NCBI RefSeq assembly: GCF_020594515.1
Contig: NZ_JAJCTH010000010.1
Location: 62,001 to 126,000 of the forward strand
From: Rhodoferax sp. U2-2l
GTDB taxonomy: Bacteria > Pseudomonadota > Gammaproteobacteria > Burkholderiales > Burkholderiaceae_C
Direction of reading: 5' to 3'
Length of the DNA stretch: 64,000 nt
The number at the start of each line of letters is the position of its first letter. Position 1 is the first letter of the stretch. Of the stretch, positions 27,042 to 35,907 are shown in pieces. The translations under genes were made by a program, and so were the position numbers. The notes below the pieces were generated by a model. That model worked only from the letters and a program-made list of their open reading frames with translations. It was not told the origin of the DNA and did not search any database.

Positions 27042-27057
27042 CTAACCAATTGGTCAA
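27042..27057. promoter_or_regulatory. RutR-type operator upstream of the ABC importer operon
   Basis: Read on the minus strand the site is TTGACCAATTGGTTAG, matching 12 of 14 fixed positions of the E. coli RutR consensus TTGACCANNTGGTCAA as I recall it. It is centred on the perfect palindrome ACCAATTGGT. It sits in the operon promoter region whose last gene is RutR-like. Confidence 0.68.
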
Positions 27058-27174
27058 TTTATTCTAGGGTTCAAAGCGAGTTTCGTGCCAGAAAATGGGG
27101 TGGCCGCGGGTTAACCATGAGAGGCGGTCTCGGTGACAATGCCGCACTTTCACCGCGACGGATTGGGGCCTGCC

Positions 27175-27645
27175 ATGTCACTGTTTGCACCGCACAGGCG
27201 CTCGCGCACCGGCTATGGGCTGGTGCTGCTGCAGTTCGGGCTGCTTGCCGGGTTGGGGTTTTTGGCGCTGCCGCTGTTGCGGCTGGGTCAGGTGGGACTG
27301 ACTTGCTGGCTGCTGCTGGGGCTATCGGGTGGGCTGGGTGGCTGGACGCTGCTGCACAACCGGCTGGGCAACTTCAACGTGCACCCGCAGCCCAAGGCCG
27401 GCGGTGTGCTGGTCACCAGCGGGCCCTATCGGTGGGTGCGCCACCCGATGTACAGCACCGTGTTGCTGGCGGCCGCGGCTTTGGCCTGCGTGAGCGCGCA
27501 GGGGCTGGCATGGGGGGTGTGGCTGGCGCTGTTTGGCGTGTTGCTGGCCAAGGCCATGGTGGAAGAACAAGGCTTGCGTGAGCACTACCCTCAGTACGCT
27601 GCGTACTGCCGGCAGTGCAAACGCTTTGTGCCCGGGGTGTTTTAG
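27175..27645 (+). CDS. Isoprenylcysteine carboxyl methyltransferase-like membrane protein
   Basis: 156 residues with several membrane segments and the C-terminal ICMT/PEMT motif GGVLVTSGPYRWVRHPMYST plus the conserved Glu pair in VEEQGLREHYPQYAAYCR. Such proteins are membrane SAM-dependent methyltransferases of mostly unknown substrate in bacteria. Start taken at the ATG of 27175; an in-frame ATG at 27133 would add 14 residues. It stands alone, divergent from the ABC operon. Confidence 0.75.
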   Translation: MSLFAPHRRSRTGYGLVLLQFGLLAGLGFLALPLLRLGQVGLTCWLLLGLSGGLGGWTLLHNRLGNFNVHPQPKAGGVLVTSGPYRWVRHPMYSTVLLAAAALACVSAQGLAWGVWLALFGVLLAKAMVEEQGLREHYPQYAAYCRQCKRFVPGVF

Positions 27646-27690
27646 GCTGAAACGCCCGTCGCCGGGCTGTGCCGCCGAGGCGGCGTGCGG

Positions 27691-27891
27691 TTACTTCAGC
27701 ACCTGGTGGTAGCCGCGCAGGATCAGCGACGACAGTTTCAAAGGGGCGTTGCGCACGGCGCTGGGCAGCCAGCCCGGAGAATTCAGCGACACCCGCGTGG
27801 CCCAGCGCGTGTAGGGCCGCAGCCAGCTGGTTTTTTCGACAAAACGGCGCGCGTCCCGTGGGCGTTTGGGTGGGGTGTTTTGGCAAGACAT
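27691..27891 (-). CDS. Small basic hypothetical protein
   Basis: 66 residues, rich in Arg, Pro and Ser, no recognised domain. It starts MSCQNTPPKRPRDARRF and ends RGYHQVLK. An AGG lies just ahead of the ATG and a GC hairpin (CCGCC / GGCGG, about 27671-27683) follows the stop. It fills an otherwise empty gap between the ICMT-like gene and the efflux operon. It could be a chance frame. Confidence 0.4.
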   Translation of the reverse strand: MSCQNTPPKRPRDARRFVEKTSWLRPYTRWATRVSLNSPGWLPSAVRNAPLKLSSLILRGYHQVLK

Positions 27892-27995
27892 GGCCTGCGA
27901 TTGTGATGCGGTGGCGATAACCTGGTGGCCGTGGTGTCAAACCCGCGGGTTGTGGCCTGGGTCAGCCGCGCCGTCAGGCCACGCCAGGGGTGGGC

Positions 27996-29567
27996 TCAGT
28001 GCGCCCCCGCTGCCGCCTTGGCACCCGCCGCCCCAGCGCGCACATGGCGCGTGAGGTAGACCAGCGGAATCATCGCCAGAAAGGTCAGCGCCGAGGCAAA
28101 AAAGATGTCATTGGCGGCCAACATATAGGCCTGCTGGTTGGTCAGCCGGTCCACCACGGCCAGCGCCTGCTGCGGTGTGTAGCCGCTTGCCGCCAGCCCG
28201 CTGAGTGCGTCTTGCGTGGCGCTGCGACCCGCGTTGACGTAGTCGCTGAGCTGCGCGTGGTGCAGCGCGGCACGGTCTTGCCACAGGGTGGTGGCGATCG
28301 AGGTGCCAAAACTGCCCGCCGTGATGCGCACAAAGTTCGACAAGCCCGAGGCCGCGGCAATCCGGTCCGGCGACAGGCCCGAGAGCGTGATGGTCATCAG
28401 CGGGATGAAGAAAAACGCCATCGCCACGCCCTGGATCAGCGTCGGAACCATGATGGTGCCAAAGTTGGCCTGGGTGTTGAAGTTCGAGCGCATCCACAGC
28501 ACCAGGCCAAACACCATGAAGGCAAAGGCGGCAAAGTGGCGCGGGTCAAACTTGGCGATGTTTTTGCCCACCAGCGGTGACAAGATCAGCGCCATCAGCC
28601 CCACCGGCGCCAGAATCATGCCGGCCTGGGTGGAGGTGTAGCTCATGTACTGCTGCAGCCACAGCGGCAGCAACACCACATTGCCAAAAAACAGCCCGTA
28701 GCCCACCGACAGCGCCAGCACCCCGGCCCAGAAGTTGCGCCGCTTGAACAGCGTCAAGTCCACCACCGGGTGTTCCTCGGTCAGTTCCCAGATCAGAAAC
28801 GCCAGAAACCCCACCACCGCCACCACGGCCAGGGCCACCACCTCGCCCGAATGGAACCAGTCCAGCTCCTGCCCCTTGTCGAGCATGATTTGCAAGGAGC
28901 CGACCCAGATCACCAGCAGCGCCAGACCCACCGAGTCAATCGGCAGCTTGCGCGTCTGGCTTTCGCGTTTGTGAAAAATGCGCCAGGTGATGAAGGCTGC
29001 GCCCACACCCACCGGAATGTTGATGTAAAAAATCCACGGCCAGGAGATGTTGTCGGTGATCCAGCCGCCCAGCAGTGGCCCCAGCACCGGGGCGATCAGC
29101 GTGGTCATGGACCACAGCGCCATCGCCACCCCGGCCAGCGCGGGCGGGTAGCTGGAGAGCAGCAGCGCCTGCGACAGCGGAATCATGGGTCCGGCCACCA
29201 GACCCTGCAACACCCGAAAGATGATCAGTGTGGTCATGTTCGGGGCCAGCCCGCATAACCAGGAGGCCAGCACAAACAGGATGACGCTGGTGACAAACAG
29301 GCGCACCTGGCCAAATCGCTGCGCCAGCCAGCCGGTCAGCGGCACGGCAATGGCGTTGGCCACGCCAAAGCTGGTGATGACCCAGGTGCCCTGGTTCGGG
29401 CTGACCCCCAGGTCGCCCGCGATGGCGGGCAGCGACACGTTGGCAATGGAGGTGTCGAGCACGTTCATGAACGTGGCCGCAGACAGCGCCAGCGTGCCCC
29501 ACAAGCGGGCCGAGCCGGTCAAAGGTGGCGGGTGACGGTAGTCTGCGGCGGGGGTGGCGTGTGACAT
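27996..29567 (-). CDS. emrB: EmrB/QacA-type MFS drug efflux transporter (DHA2, 14 TM)
   Basis: 523 residues with about 14 hydrophobic segments. It has the DHA2 start LALSAATFMNVLDTSIANVSLP (core MNVLDTSIANVSLP), motif A-like GWLAQRFGQVRLF and the antiporter motif GPLLGGWITDNISWPWIFYIN (core LGPLLGGWITDN). Start at the ATG of 29567. It is the last gene of a marR-OMF-emrA-emrB operon, 13 bases after emrA, forming a tripartite proton-driven pump exporting toxic compounds across both membranes. Confidence 0.9.
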   Translation of the reverse strand: MSHATPAADYRHPPPLTGSARLWGTLALSAATFMNVLDTSIANVSLPAIAGDLGVSPNQGTWVITSFGVANAIAVPLTGWLAQRFGQVRLFVTSVILFVLASWLCGLAPNMTTLIIFRVLQGLVAGPMIPLSQALLLSSYPPALAGVAMALWSMTTLIAPVLGPLLGGWITDNISWPWIFYINIPVGVGAAFITWRIFHKRESQTRKLPIDSVGLALLVIWVGSLQIMLDKGQELDWFHSGEVVALAVVAVVGFLAFLIWELTEEHPVVDLTLFKRRNFWAGVLALSVGYGLFFGNVVLLPLWLQQYMSYTSTQAGMILAPVGLMALILSPLVGKNIAKFDPRHFAAFAFMVFGLVLWMRSNFNTQANFGTIMVPTLIQGVAMAFFFIPLMTITLSGLSPDRIAAASGLSNFVRITAGSFGTSIATTLWQDRAALHHAQLSDYVNAGRSATQDALSGLAASGYTPQQALAVVDRLTNQQAYMLAANDIFFASALTFLAMIPLVYLTRHVRAGAAGAKAAAGAH

Positions 29568-29580
29568 GGGGTGGTGATAA

Positions 29581-30834
29581 TCACAGTTTGGGATGCGACT
29601 TGGCCCCACCCGCGGACCCCAGATGGGCCGCAATCACCCGCTGCACCAGCGCATTGGCAGCGTCATCCGTCGGCAAAGCGGCAGGCGGTGCCACCGCCAC
29701 GCGCGGCACATCGGCCAGCGCCAGGCCATCGGTCTGGCGCACATCCACCTCGGCCGTCATCGACAAACCCACACGCAGTGGATGCTGGGCCAGTTCCTTG
29801 GCGTCCAGCGCAATGCGCACGGGCACCCGCTGTACCACCTTGATCCAGTTACCGGTGGCGTTTTGCGCGGGCAGCAGCGAAAACGCCGCACCCGTGCCCG
29901 CACCCAGCCCGCTCACCGTGCCGCTGTAACTGACTTTTTTGCCGTATTGGTCGGCCACCAGCGTCACCGGCTGGCCGATGCGGATGTTGCGCAACTGCAC
30001 TTCCTTGAAGTTGGCCTCCACCCAGACCTTGTTGAGCGCAATCACCGACATCAGCGGCGCGCCTGCGGCGACGCGCTGGCCCAGTTGCACCGTGCGTTTG
30101 GCGACATAACCGTCGACCGGCGCCAGCAGCGCCGTACGTTGGGTGGCCAGGAAGGCTTCGCGTAACCGGGCGGCGGCCAACTGCACACTGGGTTGCTGTT
30201 CGACGCTGGCGCCTTCGGTCAGCGTTTGATTGCTGTTGAGCTGTTCACGTGCGGTCACCACACCGGCCTGGGCGGCGGCCAGGGTGCTCTGGGCACTGAC
30301 CAGCTGCTGTTGGGCGTGTTGCAGTTCTTCCTGTGACACCGCGCCGTTGCCGCTGAGCGACTGGCGGCGTTTCAGGTCGTCGCTGGCGCGCTCGACCTCG
30401 ACCTTGGCTTTGCTGATATCGGCCTCACGCAGGGCAATCTGGGCCTGCAGCGTGGCGTTGTTGGCGTACAGCGTGCGCGCCTGGCGCACCGCCTGCGCCA
30501 GCGCGGCCTGGGCTTGGTCAAGTGCGACCTTCGAGTCCGCCGGGTCCAGCTGCACCAGCACTTGCCCGGCTTTGACGAAGTCGGTGTCGTTGGCCAGAAT
30601 GCCCTGCACCGTGCCGCCGATTTGCGGGGTGATCTGGATCACGTCGCCTTGTACATAGGCGTTGTCGGTGTCTTCATAGTGGCTGGCCACCAACCATGCG
30701 TAGGCGGCCCAACCCAGGCCTGCAACCACCCCCACGGTGGCGAGGATGGTCAGCCCCTGTTTGCGTTTGGGGTTGCCGCTGGCGCTGGCGGGGGTGCTGG
30801 GTGTGTGCGGGGGGGTGGATGGGCGGTCGGTCAT
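29581..30834 (-). CDS. emrA: EmrA/HlyD-type membrane fusion protein
   Basis: 417 residues: a short cytoplasmic tail, one membrane segment (LTILATVGVVAGLGWAAYAW region, about 27-47), a barrel-sandwich half beginning NAYVQGDVIQITPQIGGTV, a long coiled coil rich in Ala, Gln and Lys (about 100-230), then the second half with LLAPVDGYVAKRTVQLGQRV. It is the periplasmic adaptor linking EmrB to the outer-membrane channel. Start at the ATG of 30834; the open frame to 31002 overlaps the OMF gene. Confidence 0.9.
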   Translation of the reverse strand: MTDRPSTPPHTPSTPASASGNPKRKQGLTILATVGVVAGLGWAAYAWLVASHYEDTDNAYVQGDVIQITPQIGGTVQGILANDTDFVKAGQVLVQLDPADSKVALDQAQAALAQAVRQARTLYANNATLQAQIALREADISKAKVEVERASDDLKRRQSLSGNGAVSQEELQHAQQQLVSAQSTLAAAQAGVVTAREQLNSNQTLTEGASVEQQPSVQLAAARLREAFLATQRTALLAPVDGYVAKRTVQLGQRVAAGAPLMSVIALNKVWVEANFKEVQLRNIRIGQPVTLVADQYGKKVSYSGTVSGLGAGTGAAFSLLPAQNATGNWIKVVQRVPVRIALDAKELAQHPLRVGLSMTAEVDVRQTDGLALADVPRVAVAPPAALPTDDAANALVQRVIAAHLGSAGGAKSHPKL

Positions 30835-30910
30835 GCTGTGGTGTCCTGTCGGTATCTGGTAGGTGGCATATGCCGTTCGGCCGGTGGCGCTGGTTGGATC
30901 AAGGCCATGG

Positions 30911-32389
30911 CTATTCAAGAGCGGGCAATGGAGCGGGCAGTTCGCGGGTGTCTGGCGCGGTGTGGGCGGTGAAGCCCCCGCCCAGTGCGCGGGCCAGCGC
31001 AACCTGGTTGTGCAGCGCGCGGGTGGCCAGGTCAGCGTTCTGGCGGCGCTGTGTCAGTATCGCCGTCTCGGCATTGAGCACCTGCAGGGCGTTGAGCAGG
31101 CCGCTGCGGTAGCGCTGCTGTGCTGCCGCGTAAGTGGCTTGCGCGGCCAGGGCGGCTTGCTGTTGTTCGGCCTGCTGGCGCGCAATGGCCTGGCGCGACG
31201 CCAGTTGGTCGGCCACATCGTGGATGGCGTTGATCACCGTGGCGTTGTAACTTTCCACCGCCGCGTCGCGCTCGGCGGTGGTGGCGCCCAGGTTGGCGCG
31301 CAGGCGGCCACTGTCAAACAGCGGCAGGCTCAGCGCCGGGCCCACGCCCCACTGCTGGCTGCCCGATTGCAGCAGCTGGCCCAGTCCGATGCTGGAAAAG
31401 CCGACAAACGCGGTGAGGTTGATGTTGGGGTAGAACTGGGCTTTGGCGCTTGCCATGCCGTGCTCGGCTGCTTGCACACGCCAGCGTGCCGCCGCCACAT
31501 CGGCACGCTGGCCCAGCAGGTTGGCGTGGATGGCCGTCTCCAGCGGCAGGGGATGCAAGGCTTCTTGCCCTTTGAAAACAAGCGCCAGAGGTTGATTGGG
31601 TTCACCAACCAGCGCGGCCAGCGCGTTGTGTGTCAGGGCGATTTGTTCGTCCAGCAATTCAAGTTGCAGCCTGGCCTCGGGCAGGGCGCCCTGGGCTTGG
31701 CGGAGGTCCAGCGGGGTGTCCAGTCCGGCGTCAAAACGCGCTTGGACCAGTGTCAGGGTTTCCTCGCGCTGGGCCAGCATCCGCTTGGCAAGGCTGCGCT
31801 GCTCGTTGAGTCCAACCCAACTGAGGTAAGTGTGCGCCACCTGACTGGTCAGCAACACGCGGGCCGCTTGGGCATCGGCTTGGGCGGCGCGTGCGTTGCC
31901 CAGCGCGGCTTGCAACGCGGCGTGGTTTTTGCCAAAAAAGTCCAGCTCCCAGCTGCCGGCCAGTTGTGCTGTGCCACCGCTCTCCACCGCACCGGCCAGC
32001 GGTGGCGGGATGGCACCGTTGGCGGTGTAGCGCTGGCGGGTGGCGTTGAGCTGCGCGCCGAGTTGCGGCCGGGTGGTTGATTGGCTGAACTGCGCAGCGG
32101 CTTGCGCGGCGGCGATGCGGGCTTGGGCCAGCTTCAGGCTGGGGTTGGCCTGCAGCGCTTGTGCCTGCAGCTGGTTCAGCGTGTCGTCACCCAAGGCGCG
32201 CCACCACTGGGCGTCCAGCGGCGCGGCGGCTGTGGTCAGCCCCAACGAAGCCACATCGCGCAACTGCGCCTGCGGTTGGATGCCGGAAAAGTCGGCGCAG
32301 CCTGCCAGCAAGCCCGCGATCAGGGTGGCGGCCAGTGTGCCGGCGGATGCCCGACGCACGGCAAAAGAGGAGGGGGTGTTATGGCGCAT
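30911..32389 (-). CDS. RND/MFS efflux outer membrane lipoprotein, NodT/OprM family
   Basis: About 492 residues with a lipoprotein signal peptide ending LLAGC-A, then two repeated OEP domains typical of TolC/OprM channels, for example NPSLKLAQARIAAAQA and SLPLFDSGRLRANL. Start at the ATG of 32389 inside the end of marR; a GTG at 32407 is also possible. It provides the outer-membrane duct for EmrAB. Confidence 0.88.
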   Translation of the reverse strand: MRHNTPSSFAVRRASAGTLAATLIAGLLAGCADFSGIQPQAQLRDVASLGLTTAAAPLDAQWWRALGDDTLNQLQAQALQANPSLKLAQARIAAAQAAAQFSQSTTRPQLGAQLNATRQRYTANGAIPPPLAGAVESGGTAQLAGSWELDFFGKNHAALQAALGNARAAQADAQAARVLLTSQVAHTYLSWVGLNEQRSLAKRMLAQREETLTLVQARFDAGLDTPLDLRQAQGALPEARLQLELLDEQIALTHNALAALVGEPNQPLALVFKGQEALHPLPLETAIHANLLGQRADVAAARWRVQAAEHGMASAKAQFYPNINLTAFVGFSSIGLGQLLQSGSQQWGVGPALSLPLFDSGRLRANLGATTAERDAAVESYNATVINAIHDVADQLASRQAIARQQAEQQQAALAAQATYAAAQQRYRSGLLNALQVLNAETAILTQRRQNADLATRALHNQVALARALGGGFTAHTAPDTRELPAPLPALE

Positions 32390-32909
32390 GCTGGTCTTTG
32401 GCGTCACGCAGGGCTTCGGCGGTGGTGAGAACGCGGCGCAGCAGGCCTTGGAGGGTGCGCCATTCGTCCGTGCTGAAGCCCGCCAGGTGGGTGTTTTGCA
32501 CCCGGCTCAGCACGGCGGGAATCTGCTTGGCTGCGGCTGTGCCCGCGGGGGTGAGCTCAATGTGGACCACGCGCCGGTCGTCCAGCGAGCGCACCCGGCG
32601 GCACAGCTGCTTGGCCTCCAGCCGGTCAAGCAGGCGCGTCATCGAGCCCGCGTCCAGATCCGACTCGCGCGCCAACTCGGCCACGGTGGAGCCACAACCC
32701 AGGTGCAGCTTGAACAGCGGCACCCATTGCGCGTTGGTCAGGCCCAGCGGCTCCATCTCGCGGTCCACTTCGCGTGAGATGTGGTTCACGATGCGTCGCA
32801 TCATGAACCCCACGCTCTCGCTGGGCCGGTAGTCACTTGCCTGGTAAAAATCCACCGCCGCGCCGGGGGCGGTGGGGTCGAAGGAAGAAGGTGGGGTGGT
32901 GGTGTTCAC
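32379..32909 (-). CDS. MarR family transcriptional regulator
   Basis: 176 residues with a winged HTH: GSTVAELARESDLDAGSMTRLLDRLE followed by the wing CRRVRSLDDRRVVHIELT (core DDRRVVHIELT). It heads the efflux operon and overlaps the outer-membrane gene by 11 bases, the usual setting of an EmrR-like local repressor. Two short palindromes lie just upstream of its start. Confidence 0.88.
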   Translation of the reverse strand: MNTTTPPSSFDPTAPGAAVDFYQASDYRPSESVGFMMRRIVNHISREVDREMEPLGLTNAQWVPLFKLHLGCGSTVAELARESDLDAGSMTRLLDRLEAKQLCRRVRSLDDRRVVHIELTPAGTAAAKQIPAVLSRVQNTHLAGFSTDEWRTLQGLLRRVLTTAEALRDAKDQHAP

Positions 32910-32923
32910 ACCCCGAAATATAC

Positions 32924-32950
32924 TTGCCTATGCAATCATTTGTCAGACAA
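32924..32950. promoter_or_regulatory. Paired MarR-type palindromes upstream of marR
   Basis: TTGC-ctat-GCAA (32924-32935) and TTGT-cag-ACAA (32940-32950) lie 15-41 bases upstream of the marR start in an AT-rich patch. Form and position suit MarR autoregulation. Confidence 0.5.
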
Positions 32951-32982
32951 TAGTTGCAATGACAATTTTTGGCATAGGGTTT

Positions 32983-34125
32983 TTACCGATGCCCGCTCAA
33001 ACCCAGCTCGGTCAAGGCACCGGCCAAGGTGGCCACGGTGTCGTCCACGTTGCGCAGCTTGTCCAGGCCAAACAGCCCGACCCGGAAAGTCATGAAATCG
33101 GCCGGCTCATCGCACTGCAGCGGCACACCGGCGGCGGTTTGCAGGCCGATGGCCAGAAACTTCTTGCTGTTCTGGATTTCCGGGTCGGTGGTGTAGCTCA
33201 CCACCACGCCCGGTGCCTTGAAGCCATCGGCCGCCACGCTGGCCAAGCCCCGGCTCTCAAACAATGCACGCACCTTCTGGCCCAACTCGGCTTGTTGGGC
33301 GCACACTTTGTCAAAGCCGTCGGCGCGGGTTTCCAGCATCACGTCGCGCAGGCGCACCAGCGCGTCGGTGGGCATGGTGGCGTGGTAGGCGTGGCCACCG
33401 CCTTCGTAGGCTTCCATCATCTGCAGCCACTTCTTGAGATCGCAGGCGTAGCTGCTGCTGGTGGTGCCATCGATGGCGGCGCGCGCGCGCGCACTTAAGG
33501 CAACCATGGCGCAGCAGGGTGAGCCGCTCCAGCCTTTTTGCGGCGCAGTCACCAGCACGTCGATGCCGGTGGCTTCCATGTTGACCCAGATCGCACCCGA
33601 GGCCACACAGTCCAGCACCATCAGGCCACCGACCTCGTGCACGGCGTCGCTCACGGCACGCAGGTAGGCGTCGGGCAGCATCATGCCGCTGGAGGTTTCC
33701 ACATGCGGGGCAAACACCACGTCAGGCTTGTTGGCGCGGATGCTGGCCACCACCTCGTCCACCGGGCACGGCATCCAGGGCGACTGGCGGCTGTCATTGA
33801 CCCGGCGGGCTTTCAGCACGATGGACTCGGACGGAATCTTGCCCATGTCAAAAATCTGTGTCCAGCGGTAGCTGAACCAGCCGTTGCGGATGACCAGCAC
33901 CTTCTTGCCGGTGGCAAATTGCCGCGCCACTGCTTCCATGCCAAAAGTGCCGCTGCCGGGCACCAGCGCCGTGCTTTGGGCGTGGTAGACCTCTTTGAGC
34001 GTGGCGGAGATATCACGCATCACGCCCTGAAAACGTTTGGACATGTGGTTCAAGGCGCGGTCGGTGTAGACCACAGAAAACTCAAGCAGGCCGTCGGGGT
34101 CAATGTTGGAAAGCAAGGCTGGCAT
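32983..34125 (-). CDS. Class V aminotransferase (alanine-glyoxylate/aspartate aminotransferase-like)
   Basis: 380-residue PLP enzyme of the class V small subgroup. It shows PGSGTFGMEAVARQ, FAPHVETSSGMMLPD, LMVLDCVASGAI with the cofactor Asp, and the PLP Lys in VTAPQKGWSG. AGGAG lies before the ATG at 34125; the ATG at 34143 contains that ribosome site and is rejected. Amino donor and acceptor cannot be told. It stands alone between gcdH (divergent) and the efflux operon. Confidence 0.85.
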   Translation of the reverse strand: MPALLSNIDPDGLLEFSVVYTDRALNHMSKRFQGVMRDISATLKEVYHAQSTALVPGSGTFGMEAVARQFATGKKVLVIRNGWFSYRWTQIFDMGKIPSESIVLKARRVNDSRQSPWMPCPVDEVVASIRANKPDVVFAPHVETSSGMMLPDAYLRAVSDAVHEVGGLMVLDCVASGAIWVNMEATGIDVLVTAPQKGWSGSPCCAMVALSARARAAIDGTTSSSYACDLKKWLQMMEAYEGGGHAYHATMPTDALVRLRDVMLETRADGFDKVCAQQAELGQKVRALFESRGLASVAADGFKAPGVVVSYTTDPEIQNSKKFLAIGLQTAAGVPLQCDEPADFMTFRVGLFGLDKLRNVDDTVATLAGALTELGLSGHR

Positions 34126-34282
34126 GGGAAGCGCTCCTGTCATTTTTGGGAAAATGCTGCCAGCTTAGCACGGGCATGTGGGTTGGCGGGCGATCCGCCG
34201 CTGGCTGTATGACACCTGTATCCCTGCCATGCCAGTTAGCATGCAGCCATCCACTTTTGCTCACCCTTTCAGGAGATCACCC

Positions 34283-35476
34283 ATGGCCAAAGCGTCCTTC
34301 AACTGGCAAGACCCTTTTTTGCTGGAACAGCAGCTCAGCGATGATGAGCGCATGGTCAAGGACGCCGCAGCTGCCTATTGCCAGGACAAATTGCAGCCAC
34401 GCGTGATCGAGGCCTTTCGCCACGAGCAGACCGACCCCACCATCTTTCGCGAGATGGGTGAACTCGGTATGCTGGGCCCAACCATCCCCGAGGCTTATGG
34501 TGGCCCGGCGCTGAACTACGTGGCCTACGGTCTGATCGCCCGCGAAGTCGAGCGCGTGGACAGCGGCTACCGCAGCATGATGAGCGTGCAAAGTTCACTG
34601 GTGATGGTGCCGATTTTTGAGTTTGGCAACGAGGCCACGCGCCAGAAATACCTGCCCAAATTGGCTACTGGTGAGTGGATTGGTTGTTTTGGCCTGACCG
34701 AGCCCAACCACGGCAGCGACCCGGCCAGCATGCTGAGCCGTGCGGTCAAGGTGCCCGGCGGCTACAAGCTCAGCGGCAACAAGATGTGGATTTCCAACAG
34801 CCCGATTGCCGACGTGTTTGTGGTCTGGGCCAAAGAGGTGACGGAGAACGGTACGGTGGGGCCGATCCGTGGTTTTGTGCTGGACAAGGGCGCACCAGGC
34901 TTGAGCGCCCCGGCCATCCACGGCAAGGTGGGCTTGCGGGCCAGCATCACTGGCGAGATCGTGATGGACGGTGTGTTCTGCCCCGAAGAAAACGCTTTCC
35001 CCGAGGTGCAAGGCCTCAAAGGCCCGTTCACCTGCCTCAACAGCGCCCGCTACGGCATTGCCTGGGGTGTTTTGGGTGCGGCCGAGGATTGCTGGCTGCG
35101 TTCACGCCAGTACGTGCTGGACCGCCAGCAGTTTGGCCGCCCGCTGGCTGCCAACCAGTTGATCCAGAAAAAGCTGGCTGACATGCAGACAGAAATTGCG
35201 CTGGGCCTGCAGGGCTGCCTGCGCCTAGGCCGCATGAAGGACGAGGGCACGGCGTCGGTCGAGATCACCTCGATCTTGAAGCGCAACTCGTGTGGCAAAG
35301 CACTCGACATCGCCCGTCTGGCGCGCGACATGATGGGTGGCAACGGCATCAGCGACGAGTTTGGTGTGGCGCGGCACCTGGTGAATCTGGAGGTGGTCAA
35401 CACCTACGAAGGCACGCACGACATCCACGCCCTGATTCTGGGGCGGGCGCAGACGGGGATTCAGGCGTTTTGCTGA
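34283..35476 (+). CDS. gcdH: Glutaryl-CoA dehydrogenase
   Basis: 397-residue acyl-CoA dehydrogenase of the glutaryl-CoA type. It has [52 protein letters not shown] and the catalytic-Glu region [18 protein letters not shown]. The enzyme oxidises and decarboxylates glutaryl-CoA to crotonyl-CoA in lysine, tryptophan and benzoate breakdown, passing electrons to ETF. AGGAGA precedes the ATG at 34283. A CoA transferase 430 bases downstream likely makes its substrate. Confidence 0.92.
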   Translation: MAKASFNWQDPFLLEQQLSDDERMVKDAAAAYCQDKLQPRVIEAFRHEQTDPTIFREMGELGMLGPTIPEAYGGPALNYVAYGLIAREVERVDSGYRSMMSVQSSLVMVPIFEFGNEATRQKYLPKLATGEWIGCFGLTEPNHGSDPASMLSRAVKVPGGYKLSGNKMWISNSPIADVFVVWAKEVTENGTVGPIRGFVLDKGAPGLSAPAIHGKVGLRASITGEIVMDGVFCPEENAFPEVQGLKGPFTCLNSARYGIAWGVLGAAEDCWLRSRQYVLDRQQFGRPLAANQLIQKKLADMQTEIALGLQGCLRLGRMKDEGTASVEITSILKRNSCGKALDIARLARDMMGGNGISDEFGVARHLVNLEVVNTYEGTHDIHALILGRAQTGIQAFC

Positions 35477-35537
35477 ATAGGGCGGCCGTTTGGGAACTGC
35501 CAGACACCCGACCGTGAGGACGCGGGCACCTGTGGTG

Positions 35538-35616
35538 GCAGCGGGTGGGCTGTGGGCCCCCGCCTCAACGCGCTGCGCTTTGCGAAGTCGGCGGGTTCCC
35601 ACAGCCCGCCCGCTGC
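35538..35616. repeat. Long hairpin element, copy 1
   Basis: A 19-bp stem (35538-35556 with 35598-35616; one G-T wobble) encloses a loop containing a 30-base core (35562-35591, starting GCCTCAACGCGCTGCG). The same core recurs in reverse orientation in copy 2 with a different stem. The 431-base gap 35477-35907 otherwise shows no gene. Confidence 0.6.
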
Positions 35617-35770
35617 TGCATGTATTGCAGGGTGCGAGCTTTCAATACCAAGGCAGTCAGCCAATGCGTCACCGGTGTATACGTCACCCCAACACCCTAA
35701 GACAGGGCCAAACAACACCGTTAGTCCGCCTGCATCTGGTTTCCTGCTCGACGAACCCTTCCGCCGTTCA

Positions 35771-35847
35771 GGCCATGCGGGTTTGGGCAGGGGGCCGACT
35801 TCGCAAAGCGCAGCGCGTTGAGGCACCCTGCCCAAGCCCGCGTGGCC
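35771..35847. repeat. Long hairpin element, copy 2 (inverted)
   Basis: A 22-bp stem (35771-35792 with 35826-35847; two wobble-compatible mismatches) encloses the exact reverse complement of the copy 1 core (35795-35824). Stem sequences of the two copies differ while pairing is kept. Confidence 0.6.
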
Positions 35848-35907
35848 AGCCACAAACACCGATCCGTCAACGGCTGACCCCCTGACTTCAAACCCAACAA
35901 CAAAACC

